A program made the translations under genes and the position numbers. A DNA stretch of 64,000 nucleotides from Polyangium jinanense. Lineage in GTDB: Bacteria; Myxococcota; Polyangia; Polyangiales; Polyangiaceae. The stretch covers positions 310,001 to 374,000 of the forward strand of contig NZ_JAGTJJ010000001.1 in assembly GCF_028435365.1 (NCBI RefSeq), in the 5' to 3' direction. Shown piece after piece: positions 37,662-49,638 of this stretch (the first letter of the stretch is position 1; every line of letters begins with the position of its first letter). The notes under the pieces were generated by a model. The model saw only the letters and a program-made list of their open reading frames with translations. It did no database searches and was not told the origin of the DNA.

Positions 37662-39185
37662 CTATCGGTCCTTCCAGAGGGCACGCGCGGCCGCCTCGAC
37701 GACCTTGTCGATCGAGCCACGCGCCTGGCCGACCTTGTCGGGAATGCCGTTCACGTAGATGGAGAACGCGATCGGCGCGCGGCCCGGAGGACCGAGCACG
37801 TAGCCCGAGAGCGCGGCGACGGCGTTCAAGGTGCCGGTCTTGGCGCGAACGATGCCGCGATCGCCGAGGTTCTTGAAGCGTCCGCGCAGCGTGCCGTCGA
37901 CGCCGCCGACCGCGAGGTGCGCGAGGAATTCGGGGCCCATGGTCACATCGCGATACGCGGCGCGGAGGAGCGAGGTGGTGCCGAGGGGCGTGATGCGGTT
38001 CGCGTCGAAAAGACCCGAGCCGTTTTTCACGACCATCCCCTCCTCGAACGCGCCGATCTCCTTGAGGTAGCCGGTGATGACCTCCGCCGCGCCTTCCGCA
38101 GTGCCGGGGCGGGCCTTCTTCTCGGCGCCGACGGCCTTGAAGATCATCTCGGCGTAGAAGTTGTCGCTGTCCTTTCCGAGGAGCGCGAGCAGCTCGCCGA
38201 GCGGGCGGGATCGATGCGACGCGAGCAGGCGCTTCTCTTTGGCGCCACCGAGCTTCACGGGTCCTTCAACCTCGATGCCCGCCGACGCGAGGACCGTGCG
38301 CAGCGCATAACCCGGCACGAGACGCGGATCGTCGAGGCGCCGCCGGACCCGCACGACGCGCGAATTCTCGGGCAGGTGCCCACCCACGCGCGCGACGAGG
38401 CGATCTCCCTTCGGCGAAAGCTCGAGCGTGATCTTCTCCGGATCGCCCTTCTTCGTCGTTCGCACCGTCCCCACGACGTCCACGAAGCCGAGCGGATCGA
38501 CGCGCACCTGCGCGTCCTTGCCCTTCTCCGCCGCGCGCACCGAGAGCGTCACCGTGTTCTCGTCGAGCGCGACCGCGGAGACCGGCGCGCGGAACGGCGC
38601 CCATTCATTCGGCTGCTCGTCGAACGCCGGCGGCACGAAGCGATCGTCGAAGTAGCTCTGGTCGACGACGATCGCGCCCACGCGCCGCACGCCCGCGGTC
38701 ACGAGCTCGCGCACCATCGGCCAGAGATTCCCGGCGTCGAGCGACGGATCCCCCTGCCCGCGCAGGACGAGCTCCAGCACGCGGTCGCCGTCGAGCTTGC
38801 CGTAGAGGCCCGTCACGAAGCGATGCCCCGGCCCGAGCAGACGCAGCGCGGCGGCGGCCGTCACGAGCTTCGCGTTCGAGGCTGGATTGAAGGCCGCATG
38901 CCCCTCACGCGCGGCGATCGTCTCCCCCGTTCCCACGTCGACGAACGCGACCCCGGCGGTCCCGCCCCAGCCCTTCACGTCCGCCGCGAGCTTGTCGATC
39001 GCTTGCAGGATCGGCCCTGCCTCGATCGACGCGCGAGGACGCGCCGGGGCCTCGGTGCTCGGCCGATCCGCCTGCGCCGGCGCCGGGCTCGCGGCGGGGG
39101 TCGGGACCTCCGAGCGCGCCGAGGCGGTGAAGGCGAGGAGCGCGAGGCCGGCGAGCGTGGGGCGGAGACGGCTGCCTTGGTGCAT
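37662..39185 (-). CDS. dacB: D-alanyl-D-alanine carboxypeptidase/endopeptidase (PBP4 type)
   Basis: A 507-residue exported class-C penicillin-binding protein that trims pentapeptides and cleaves cross-links in peptidoglycan. It has a signal peptide (about 1-24), then the active-site triad of motifs: SNAK (Ser103-Lys106), SDN (340-342) and KTG (449-451). The large insertion between the first two motifs is the DacB hallmark. GSGLFDANRITP is also conserved. Start and length agree with the family. It is convergent with the sigma gene and divergent from the lipoprotein at 39320. Confidence 0.94.
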   Translation of the reverse strand: MHQGSRLRPTLAGLALLAFTASARSEVPTPAASPAPAQADRPSTEAPARPRASIEAGPILQAIDKLAADVKGWGGTAGVAFVDVGTGETIAAREGHAAFNPASNAKLVTAAAALRLLGPGHRFVTGLYGKLDGDRVLELVLRGQGDPSLDAGNLWPMVRELVTAGVRRVGAIVVDQSYFDDRFVPPAFDEQPNEWAPFRAPVSAVALDENTVTLSVRAAEKGKDAQVRVDPLGFVDVVGTVRTTKKGDPEKITLELSPKGDRLVARVGGHLPENSRVVRVRRRLDDPRLVPGYALRTVLASAGIEVEGPVKLGGAKEKRLLASHRSRPLGELLALLGKDSDNFYAEMIFKAVGAEKKARPGTAEGAAEVITGYLKEIGAFEEGMVVKNGSGLFDANRITPLGTTSLLRAAYRDVTMGPEFLAHLAVGGVDGTLRGRFKNLGDRGIVRAKTGTLNAVAALSGYVLGPPGRAPIAFSIYVNGIPDKVGQARGSIDKVVEAAARALWKDR

Positions 39186-39319
39186 GGGAGCTTCCTACAA
39201 CGTCCGGGTCGGGAGAGCGCATCCGACGAGGGCAGACGTGGGCTTTCATTGTGCGGAGAGCGCGAGACCTTGCTAGGGTCCGGTCAAACTCGATCCTCTC
39301 TTTGGGACCGGAGAAGACC

Positions 39320-39853
39320 GTGGCTCTTCGCACCTCGACCTCGCATCTCACCCTGGGGCTCTCGATCTCCATCCTGCTCGTGGCCTGCGGCGGCGCTCAG
39401 CCGAAGCAAGCCGGCGACGACTCCACCTGGGAAAAACCGCCGGCGAAGGCGGCCGAGGAGAGCAGCCCGAAGGAAGAAGCGCCGGCCGCTGACACCGGCG
39501 AAGACACGAAGTGGACCGGCGCGGCCGAGCCGGCGAAGCTCAACGAGGATCAGGTCAAGCAGATGGAGATCGCGCTGAAGCGTGGCCAGACGAAGGCCGC
39601 GAACTGCGCGACCGTCGTCGAGAACGGTCCGACGGGTGAGGGCCCGGTGTCGGTCACGTTCGACGGCAAGATCGGCAAGATCACCGATGTCGAGGTCGGC
39701 GCGCCGTTCGCGGGTACGCCGGTCGAGCAGTGCATCAAGCGCTCGTTCATCGGCGAGTACTGCCTGCCGTTCGACGGTGATCCGAAGGTCGTGCAGTACA
39801 AGGTGAACCTGCCCGCGAAGGCCGCCGCGGTGACGCCGCCGAAGAAGAAGTGA
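39320..39853 (+). CDS. lipoprotein with TonB/AgmX-like C-terminal domain
   Basis: A 177-residue predicted lipoprotein: signal SISILLVAC, a charged Lys/Glu/Pro linker to about residue 75, then a folded C-terminal domain. That domain (VKQMEIALKRGQTKAANCATV, GPVSVTFDGKIGKITDVEVG, CIKRSFIGEYCLPFDG) has the beta-alpha layout of the AgmX/PglI-type C-terminal domain common in myxobacteria, related to TonB C-termini. The GTG at 39320 has a GGAGAAG ribosome site and sets the signal peptide correctly; the open frame extends upstream without support. It overlaps the next gene by four bases. Confidence 0.75.
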   Translation: MALRTSTSHLTLGLSISILLVACGGAQPKQAGDDSTWEKPPAKAAEESSPKEEAPAADTGEDTKWTGAAEPAKLNEDQVKQMEIALKRGQTKAANCATVVENGPTGEGPVSVTFDGKIGKITDVEVGAPFAGTPVEQCIKRSFIGEYCLPFDGDPKVVQYKVNLPAKAAAVTPPKKK

Positions 39854-40356
39854 CGATCGGAATGAAGCACGCCTCGATCCTCGTCACGCTCGCCCTCTTG
39901 CTCGGCGCTTCGCAGAGTTTTGCCGAGGAGACCGAAGAAGCTCCGCCGCCGCGGTATCCGCCGTCGTCGGTGCGGCCGAAGCTCATCGGCGGCGGGCTCG
40001 CGATCACGGCGATCGCCTATGGCGTCGGGTTCGTCGCCGCGACGAGCTGGCCGGATGCGCCGGGCGCGGAGTCGTTGAAGATCCCGATCGTCGGGCCGTG
40101 GATGGCGATCGCCGAGAACAAGTGTGGTGATCCCGAGGCGACCGATTGTTCGGGATCGATCTGGATCCGCGGGCTTTTGACGGGCCTCGGCGGCCTCGCG
40201 CAGATCGGCGGGCTCGCCCTCGTCGCGGAGGCGATCATCATGAAGACCGAGGCGGTCGCGCCGAAGCCCGCGGAGGCGGAGCAGAGCGCGTTCATCATGC
40301 CGGTGCCGATCGTGGCGCCGAACATGACCGGGCTCGGGCTCGTCGGCAGGTTCTAG
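39850..40356 (+). CDS. small exported membrane protein of unknown function
   Basis: A 168-residue protein with a signal peptide (HASILVTLALLLGASQSFA, cleavage before EETEE). Two hydrophobic segments follow, at about 45-68 and 105-130, then a Pro/Ala-rich C-terminus. The GTG at 39850 overlaps the preceding stop (GTGA); an ATG four codons later is the alternative start. Coupling to the preceding lipoprotein suggests a shared envelope role. The 3' end overlaps the convergent FAH-family gene by four bases. Confidence 0.62.
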   Translation: MTIGMKHASILVTLALLLGASQSFAEETEEAPPPRYPPSSVRPKLIGGGLAITAIAYGVGFVAATSWPDAPGAESLKIPIVGPWMAIAENKCGDPEATDCSGSIWIRGLLTGLGGLAQIGGLALVAEAIIMKTEAVAPKPAEAEQSAFIMPVPIVAPNMTGLGLVGRF

Positions 40357-41255
40357 CCCTTCACGCGGCGATACGGCGGCGGCTCGGGTCCGAGCACGGG
40401 CCGCGCTGCGATTTTTCCGAGACGATCGACGGCGACCTCGAGCGTCGCGCCGAACGCGAGGCCGAGGCGACGCGCGGCTTCGCTGCCTCCTTCGATCGGT
40501 GGAGCACCAACGATATCGCCCGGCAGCAGCGTGACGTGGCGGCTGACGAAGGCGAGCGACTCCGCGAACGAGAGCGCCGGCGCGGCAAGTCGCGCGAGCT
40601 CTTCGATCACGCCGCCCACGCGCAGTCGCACGCGCGCTTCATCGAGCGAGCCGGCTTCGTCCTTCGTGACCAGTACGGGGCCGATCGTCGCGGCGAAGTC
40701 ACGCGCGCGAGAGGGGCCGCTCGTTCGTTCCTGTTCCCGCGCGACCCAGCCGAGGAGGATCGTGAAGCCGAAGATGGCGCGCTCGGCTTCTTCCACCGTC
40801 GCGGCGCGGAGCTCGTCGCCGAGTAGCGCCGCGATCGAGATCTCGACGTCGGGCCGCGGCTCGTTCGGCGGGAAAGGAACGGATTCTTGGTGCCCCAACA
40901 ATCCGCGCGGGTTGCCGAGGTGGTACCGAGGTTCTTCACGTTCGGGTGCATCGACGAACTGCACGAGGAGCGCGCGCTCCGGCAGGCATGGCGGGAGCCA
41001 GAGCAGTTCGTCGGGCCAAAGCCTCGCTTCGGTGGGGCGCTCGCCGGCGCAGAGACCATCGTCCAGGACGTCGAGCCCCGCGCCGCCGACGGAGAAGACG
41101 CGCGCGAAAAAATCTTCGGCGGTGAACGAGTTCTCGTCGAGCAGCGGCTCGTCGCGCCTTCGCTCGAGCTCGGCGACGTCGTAGAGGCAGCCGTCACGCT
41201 CGAGCGCGATTCGTGGCACCGGCGACGACGGAAGGAGGACACGGGCAAGACGCAT
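40353..41255 (-). CDS. fumarylacetoacetate hydrolase (FAH) family protein
   Basis: A 300-residue protein whose C-terminal two thirds show the FAH fold: ILLGWVAREQE, SRARDFAATIGPVLVT, RLRVGGVIEEL and LLPGDIVGAPP. This superfamily includes hydrolases, isomerases and decarboxylases acting on beta-diketo acids in aromatic catabolism. The metal-binding acidic residues are less clear than in well-studied members, so activity and substrate are unassigned. The N-terminal 100 residues are divergent. It is divergent from pyrG. Confidence 0.72.
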   Translation of the reverse strand: MRLARVLLPSSPVPRIALERDGCLYDVAELERRRDEPLLDENSFTAEDFFARVFSVGGAGLDVLDDGLCAGERPTEARLWPDELLWLPPCLPERALLVQFVDAPEREEPRYHLGNPRGLLGHQESVPFPPNEPRPDVEISIAALLGDELRAATVEEAERAIFGFTILLGWVAREQERTSGPSRARDFAATIGPVLVTKDEAGSLDEARVRLRVGGVIEELARLAAPALSFAESLAFVSRHVTLLPGDIVGAPPIEGGSEAARRLGLAFGATLEVAVDRLGKIAARPVLGPEPPPYRRVKG

Positions 41256-44231
<2,976 letters not shown>

Positions 44232-44384
44232 ATGCGCTCTTCAGCCGTCGCCCTGCGTCCCGTCACGATTCGGTCATGCAAACACGCGTGGCTCGCGAGA
44301 TGCACGCATGACGCGTGGTGCAGCGCGTCGCGCGTCATCGCCTTGGGCGGTGCGCACGACGCGCGCGGGAGCAAGGAGGATCGT

Positions 44385-45038
44385 GTGAAGGTGCGAGAGA
44401 TCATGAGCGCGCCCGTCAGCACGCTCGAGCTCGGCGACAACATTCTGTTCGCGGAGGAGCTCATGACCGTCGAGCGCGTACGTCACCTGCCCGTGCTGGA
44501 TGGCGACGTGCTCGTGGGCCTGCTGTCGCACCGCGACCTCCTGGCAGCCACGGGCCGCGTCCTCGACAAGCTGCCGGCGGACGACATGGCCGAGGCGAAG
44601 CGCAAGACGTGCGTGCGCCATGTGATGCGTGGGTCGGTCGATACGATCGGGCCGGACGACGACGCGGCGGACGCAGCGGACATCATGCTCACGCAGAAGA
44701 TCGGCTGCTTGCCCGTGGTGGACGAGGCGCATCGACTGCTCGGCATCGTGACCGATTCGGACTTCGTGGCGATGGCGCGCGACGCGCTCCGGGCAGGAAC
44801 GATCACGCAGGCCACGAAGCAGCCGGTGGTGGTGCGTGCGCCCGTGGCGACGAGGCCGAGGCCCTCGCTCGCGAAGGGGACGGCGAAGGTCGCTGCGACA
44901 GCGACGTCCGCGCGAGGGGCGACAAAGATCGCATCGAAAAAGGGGACGGCGACGAAGATCGTGCCGAAGGTCTCGACGAAGGCGCACGTGCGAAAGGGCG
45001 CGATGACGAGGAAAACGCCGACGCGGCGAAGCGCGTGA
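44385..45038 (+). CDS. CBS-domain protein with histone H1-like basic tail
   Basis: A 217-residue protein. Two CBS domains (about 1-58 and 72-138: VREIMSAPVSTLELGDN, LVGLLSHRDLLA, VRHVMRGSVDTIGPDDD, LLGIVTDSDFVAMA) form a nucleotide-sensing Bateman module. The last 70 residues are Ala/Lys/Thr/Arg-rich with almost no acidic residue (GTAKVAATATSARGATK, SKKGTATK), like histone H1 or bacterial H1-like proteins. The GTG at 44385 has an AGGAGG site 5 bases upstream, fixing the start. Binding of DNA or RNA by the tail is inferred. It ends 5 bases before the convergent lipid-kinase-like gene. Confidence 0.82.
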   Translation: MKVREIMSAPVSTLELGDNILFAEELMTVERVRHLPVLDGDVLVGLLSHRDLLAATGRVLDKLPADDMAEAKRKTCVRHVMRGSVDTIGPDDDAADAADIMLTQKIGCLPVVDEAHRLLGIVTDSDFVAMARDALRAGTITQATKQPVVVRAPVATRPRPSLAKGTAKVAATATSARGATKIASKKGTATKIVPKVSTKAHVRKGAMTRKTPTRRSA

Positions 45039-45043
45039 CGTGA

Positions 45044-45979
45044 TCAGAGCGTGACGACGTCGATGGGCGGGCCCGCGGAGACCGTGACCTCCGAGGCGCG
45101 CAGCACGTCGCCGTCGAGCACGTAGGGACCTTCGGGGGAGAAACGCACGACGAACGAGCGCGCGAGGTCGTCGAAGGAACCCGCGCCGCCGATGGATTTG
45201 CCGAGGAGGACAAGCGGCGCGCGCGGGCCGAGCGAGCGTGGAGGCAGAGGGCTCGCGACGAGGTGCGGGCGATCGAGGTCCTCACCCGCGCGGTAATTGA
45301 CGCGCATGCCGATGCCGAGGTCACGCACGACGGACGCGCACACGAGCGACCAGCGATCGGAGGTGAGGCGACGGCCGTCGACCTCGATCGTGCACGGCAT
45401 GGGCGTGAGCACTTGCTGTGCATACGGACCATCGACGAACGACTCGACGAAGATCCGGCCGGCGATCCGCGCCGCGCCGCCATACCCGCGCGCGCCGTCC
45501 GCGTAGTAGAGGTCGAAGAACCGCGCGACGAGGCCGGTGCCGAAGATGAAGCCGAGGCGCTCGTTCGTCGCGCCCTCGCGTGCCTCGCGGACGCGCAACG
45601 TGGCCCTTCGTCGCGAGGTGAGCGCGCGGGCGGCGAAGATCCGAGCGAGCAGCCGCGTGGGATCCCCCTTCATGCCGAAGTTCCGCGCGACCGTGGCAAC
45701 GGTGCCGCCGGGCAGGAGCGCGAGGCGCGGGAGCGAGGCCTCGCCGAAGGCGCGCGCGAGCGCCGTGACGCCGGCCATGAAGCTGCCGTCGCCGCCGGAG
45801 AGGATCACGAGGTCCGTGCCGCGCGCGGCGAGCCGCGCGCAGACGGCGTCGAGCTCGTCGACACGGGAGGTGGGGTGAACCTCGGCGACGCCCGCGCAGG
45901 TGCGCCTCACCTCGTCGAGGAGCGAGGGCCTTCGTCGGTAGAGGCGCGCCGTGATGTTGGCGATGACGTCGAAACGCAT
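45044..45979 (-). CDS. diacylglycerol/sphingosine kinase-like protein (YegS/DgkB type)
   Basis: A 311-residue lipid kinase-like protein. The catalytic loop is LVILSGGDGSFMAGVTAL, and LALLPGGTVATVARNFG is the second nucleotide-binding motif. The C-terminal two thirds form the beta-sandwich typical of the family. Such enzymes phosphorylate diacylglycerol or related lipids at the membrane. The ATG at 45979 (MRFDVIANI) starts at the domain edge; a longer TTG-initiated form would add 23 unsupported residues. Convergent with the CBS gene. Confidence 0.85.
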   Translation of the reverse strand: MRFDVIANITARLYRRRPSLLDEVRRTCAGVAEVHPTSRVDELDAVCARLAARGTDLVILSGGDGSFMAGVTALARAFGEASLPRLALLPGGTVATVARNFGMKGDPTRLLARIFAARALTSRRRATLRVREAREGATNERLGFIFGTGLVARFFDLYYADGARGYGGAARIAGRIFVESFVDGPYAQQVLTPMPCTIEVDGRRLTSDRWSLVCASVVRDLGIGMRVNYRAGEDLDRPHLVASPLPPRSLGPRAPLVLLGKSIGGAGSFDDLARSFVVRFSPEGPYVLDGDVLRASEVTVSAGPPIDVVTL

Positions 45980-46169
45980 GAACGAGAGGTCCTCGGCGAC
46001 GCCGGGGCCTGTGGGGGAGCGGACGCGATGGGCGTGATCGGGAGACAAAAGAGCCGCCCGAGCCGCGCAGGGTGACGCACCGGAGGCCCGGGGGAAAGGG
46101 CCGAGCGCGCGTGGAGACGGAAGGCTTTGCGAGACGGGGCGAGGTCAGGTAGCTCGAAAGGAACGCCCG

Positions 46170-47501
46170 ATGATCGCTCGCCGCACGAAATTCCCGCGCG
46201 CCCTTGGAAGTCTCCTCGTCCTCGCTCTCACCGCAGGCTGCGGCGGAGGCCCCGCGCTACGCGCCGCAGAGCAAGGGGATCTCGGCGGCGCGCGACGCGT
46301 GCTCGCGAGTGGCTCCGCAGAGGAGGCGGTGGACGAGGCCGAGGCGCGTCGCATCGCGCGCGTGGTGCTCGAACAAGAGGTGAAGGCCGCGAAGGGGGAC
46401 GCGGGCGTGAGCAAGCTGAAGGAGCTGCCTTCGTGCGCGGAAGGGCTCGACGAGGTGCTCGAAGCGCGCGCCGCGGGCAGCGACGAGGTCGCGGCGATCG
46501 CGGCGCTCATCCGCTTCGATGCACGCCTCTGGGATCGCGACGATCTCGCGGAGGCGGCCCGCGCGGCGCTCGCGTCGAAGGGCGCGTCGAGCGCGTGGCG
46601 CGCCGTGGAAGCGCGTGGGCTCGTCGCGTACGCGGACGGTCCGCAGCGCAGGAGCCTGTTCGCCGACGGGGACCAGGCCGTGCGTCTCGCGGCGCTCAAG
46701 GCCTCCTTCGACGCGTTCGATCCGAACGACACCGAAGCGCTGCTCGAAGCGGCGCGGCTCGATCCGCACCCGCCCGTACGCCTGCAGGCGATCGACGCGG
46801 TAGGCAACCTCGGCGGCGATCGCGTCGTGCTCGCGCTGAAGGATCTCTTCGTGAAGGCCGACGAGGACGAACGGGTCGCGATCGTGGGCGCGTGGTCCTC
46901 GACGCGGGCGATGGACGCAGGCGGGCGAGCGCAGCTCGTACGCGTGTCGCAGATCGAGCGAGGTTTGCCGCAGATCGCGGCCGCGGCCGTGCTCGTCCGC
47001 CAGCCGGGGCTGGGCGCGGAGGACGCTGCAGGCGTGCTCGCGCGGGCGATCGAGACGGGCTCGACGCGCGAGCGGGTGTTCGCGATCCACGCGGCGACGC
47101 TCAGCGTGCCGAGCGTTCGTGAGGCGCTCGTGAAGGCGCGGACCGATGCGGACGAGGACGTCGCCATCGCGGCGCTCGGCCGCGGCCTGGAGATGGCGCC
47201 GGCCGAAGGCGAAGGCGCGAAGCCCAAGGAGCGCGCTGAGATCACGCAAAAGCTTCTCGGCATGGCCAAGGGCAAAGGCATCCGCGCGCTGCTCGCGAAG
47301 GCGGCGCTCGCGCGGGCGGGCGCGCGCGAGGTGCTCCCGCTCCTCACGACGGACGCGCGCTCGACGAGCGAGCAGGCGCGCAAGGTCGCGGGCACGTCGC
47401 TCGTGGCGCTCGGCGAGCTCGGGCGCGCCGCGCTCCTCGCGGTCGACGCGGATCCGCGCGTTCGCACGGGCGTCGCATGCGCGATGCTCCGTGCGAAGTA
47501 A
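46170..47501 (+). CDS. HEAT-repeat lipoprotein
   Basis: A 443-residue predicted lipoprotein (signal ending ALTAGC) made largely of helical HEAT-like repeats from about residue 90 to the end (VRLAALKASFDAFDPND, VRLQAIDAVGNLGGDRVV, VFAIHAATLSVPSVREAL). It probably acts as a protein-binding scaffold in the envelope. A AAGGAACG ribosome site supports the ATG at 46170. It is divergent from the lipid-kinase gene and convergent with the beta-barrel gene, 12 bases apart. No catalytic motif. Confidence 0.8.
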   Translation: MIARRTKFPRALGSLLVLALTAGCGGGPALRAAEQGDLGGARRVLASGSAEEAVDEAEARRIARVVLEQEVKAAKGDAGVSKLKELPSCAEGLDEVLEARAAGSDEVAAIAALIRFDARLWDRDDLAEAARAALASKGASSAWRAVEARGLVAYADGPQRRSLFADGDQAVRLAALKASFDAFDPNDTEALLEAARLDPHPPVRLQAIDAVGNLGGDRVVLALKDLFVKADEDERVAIVGAWSSTRAMDAGGRAQLVRVSQIERGLPQIAAAAVLVRQPGLGAEDAAGVLARAIETGSTRERVFAIHAATLSVPSVREALVKARTDADEDVAIAALGRGLEMAPAEGEGAKPKERAEITQKLLGMAKGKGIRALLAKAALARAGAREVLPLLTTDARSTSEQARKVAGTSLVALGELGRAALLAVDADPRVRTGVACAMLRAK

Positions 47502-47513
47502 CAGTTTGTCCGA

Positions 47514-49604
47514 CTAGAACCGGGAGACGACCTCGAGCCGCGCGCCTTCGAAGGGCGGGAACAGGCGGCAGACGCCGGAGACGCAGCGGATCGCGCCGCG
47601 CCGCTGCCCGACGAAGAGGTTCACGGTGTTCACGAGCCGCGAGGCCCACGTGTCCGTGCTCCCGGATCGGTACGTGAGGCCGCCGCTCAGGTAGTGGCAG
47701 AGCACCACCTTGAACTCGTCTTCGCCGGCGAGCTCGGGCTGGCAGCCGGGCCGCGTCGAATACTCGTAGCCGAACACCGCCGAGAGGTGCGGCGACCAGT
47801 GGAGCGCCGTGTAGTTCTCGCCCTCGTTCCACACCCGACCGTGCGTCGCGGGCAGGTAGCGGTTCCGGTGGAACCCTTGGAGCTGCAACGAAAACGGTCC
47901 CTTGATGTGCTTGACGAGGTCGTAGCGGATGTAGCCCTCGTAATAGAGGACGTCCGTCTCGCCCGGCGCCCGCGTCCCGAGCGTGGGCACGGCGCGCTCC
48001 GCGATACGCGCGCCGATCCAGGCGCGCGCGTGCGACTTGCCCTGCTCGCGGCTCATGTCGATGCCCACGGCCGTGTCCCACGTATCCGTGCGGAACTGGT
48101 CGTCCATCGACTGGCAGAGGTCGTTCGTGGGCACCTCGGTCCAGCTCCGGTACCGGCCGAGCCAGCCGTAGACCGACGTGTGCTCGTCGTACTTGAAGTT
48201 CGCGGTCGCGCGGCCGCCGGTCATGCACACGTTCGGCGACTCGATCGGCTCGATGTAAATCGGCTCCGCGGTCGGCGGCGCGCTGTAGGCGACGACGCTG
48301 TACTCGGGCGCGCTGTAGCCCGGCGTGGTCACGTCGATGTTCGAGCCGAGCGGGAAGAACTTTCGATTATGTTTGGCCTCCAAGGAAAGCTGCAGCTTCC
48401 CGAGACCGAAGTTCGCGTTCGCGTAAACCGCGTATCCCGACACGTCCGCCTGCCGCTCCGTGGCCGTGCCTTGCGCGTCGATCGCGCCCACGTGCCCGTC
48501 GCGGAGCTGCTGCCCGGCGACCTCCACGTAGAGGTCGCCGATCCCCGCGATCGACGGCACGTTCACCGATCCGCTGAACGTGCGGATCTGGTTGTGCGAA
48601 CGACCTCCGGGCAGGACCGTGAACTCGGGGAACTCGGCGTAGCAGCGATCCACGCACGTCGAGTCGCCCGTGGAGCAGGCGTTCCTGCACGCGAGGTTCT
48701 CCTCGGTGAAGGATTTGCGCATCAGCACCGACGCGTTCGCGGCGAACTGGACGGCGTCGATCCCGCCCTCGACGCGGCCGCCGAAGATCGTGTCTTCGAG
48801 GTAACTCGGCCTCGGCGCGGCCACGACCGGCTGCCCATTGATGGCGTACGTCGTCGCGGCCTTCGCGTCCGGAAAGCCGAAAAACAAGGGCGATCCTGCG
48901 CCGTGCAGGCGCCGGCCGCTCACCTCGTCGAAACGCAGCGGGTTCATCTGCCCCGCGAGCAAGGTCGCGCCGATCCGCGCGGGCCCGAGCTTCTTGTCGA
49001 AGACGACCTTGCCGCCGCGGATCGTCGTGTCGATCGCGAGCTCGTCGATCTTGCGCACGCTGAGCACGAGGCCGCGACCGAGCTGCGCGTAGAAATCGCC
49101 GATCGTGACGTCGAGGCCCGGCTGGTTGTATCCGACGTAGAGTTTGGCCGGGTAGATGCTGTTCAGAAACCGCGTGTTGAGCTCGTTGTAGAAGCGGTTC
49201 GCATAGTCGATCGTCTGCGGCACCTGGGCGTTCGGATCCGCCTGCTTCACCGCGTCGATCTGCTTCTGCGCGATCACCTGCGCCTCGGTGCGCGTCGTGG
49301 TCAGGTAGTAGAGCGCCGAGTCGAGCCGCACGCCCACGCGGAAGCGCCACCACGTGGCCTGCACGTTGAGGCGGTTGATCCACTCGCCGTAGTCGTCGTC
49401 GACGATCGGCCGCGGGTTGAACGCCCTTGGATCGTGGTTGCGGTTGTCCCAGCGGTAGTCGACGACCGTGGTGTTGGTGACGTCGAGACCGATCGGCTCA
49501 CCGGCCGGCCCAGGCAGGTCGAGCGCGCTCGCGGCGGGCGCGATCGCGAGGCTTCCGAGGGTGACGGCCAGCGCGGCTGCGGCGCGACGCGAGGAGGAGC
49601 TCAC
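47514..49604 (-). CDS. outer-membrane beta-barrel protein (DUF6029-like)
   Basis: A 696-residue exported protein with signal peptide ending ASALDL. The remainder has the alternating aromatic strands of an outer-membrane barrel (VDYRWDNRNHDPRAF, LNVQATWWRFRVGVRLDSALYY, LYVEVAGQQLRDG), with a C-terminal phenylalanine (VVSRF) as expected for BAM insertion. A Cys-rich loop (CRNACSTGDSTCVDRC) sits at about residues 305-320. It is preceded on the same strand by two thioredoxin-fold lipoproteins, the nearer 34 bases away, so the three are probably an operon. The DUF6029 label is from general resemblance; cargo unknown. Confidence 0.75.
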   Translation of the reverse strand: MSSSSRRAAAALAVTLGSLAIAPAASALDLPGPAGEPIGLDVTNTTVVDYRWDNRNHDPRAFNPRPIVDDDYGEWINRLNVQATWWRFRVGVRLDSALYYLTTTRTEAQVIAQKQIDAVKQADPNAQVPQTIDYANRFYNELNTRFLNSIYPAKLYVGYNQPGLDVTIGDFYAQLGRGLVLSVRKIDELAIDTTIRGGKVVFDKKLGPARIGATLLAGQMNPLRFDEVSGRRLHGAGSPLFFGFPDAKAATTYAINGQPVVAAPRPSYLEDTIFGGRVEGGIDAVQFAANASVLMRKSFTEENLACRNACSTGDSTCVDRCYAEFPEFTVLPGGRSHNQIRTFSGSVNVPSIAGIGDLYVEVAGQQLRDGHVGAIDAQGTATERQADVSGYAVYANANFGLGKLQLSLEAKHNRKFFPLGSNIDVTTPGYSAPEYSVVAYSAPPTAEPIYIEPIESPNVCMTGGRATANFKYDEHTSVYGWLGRYRSWTEVPTNDLCQSMDDQFRTDTWDTAVGIDMSREQGKSHARAWIGARIAERAVPTLGTRAPGETDVLYYEGYIRYDLVKHIKGPFSLQLQGFHRNRYLPATHGRVWNEGENYTALHWSPHLSAVFGYEYSTRPGCQPELAGEDEFKVVLCHYLSGGLTYRSGSTDTWASRLVNTVNLFVGQRRGAIRCVSGVCRLFPPFEGARLEVVSRF

Positions 49605-49638
49605 GCGCGCCTTCTACCATGACGCGCGCGCTGCCCGA

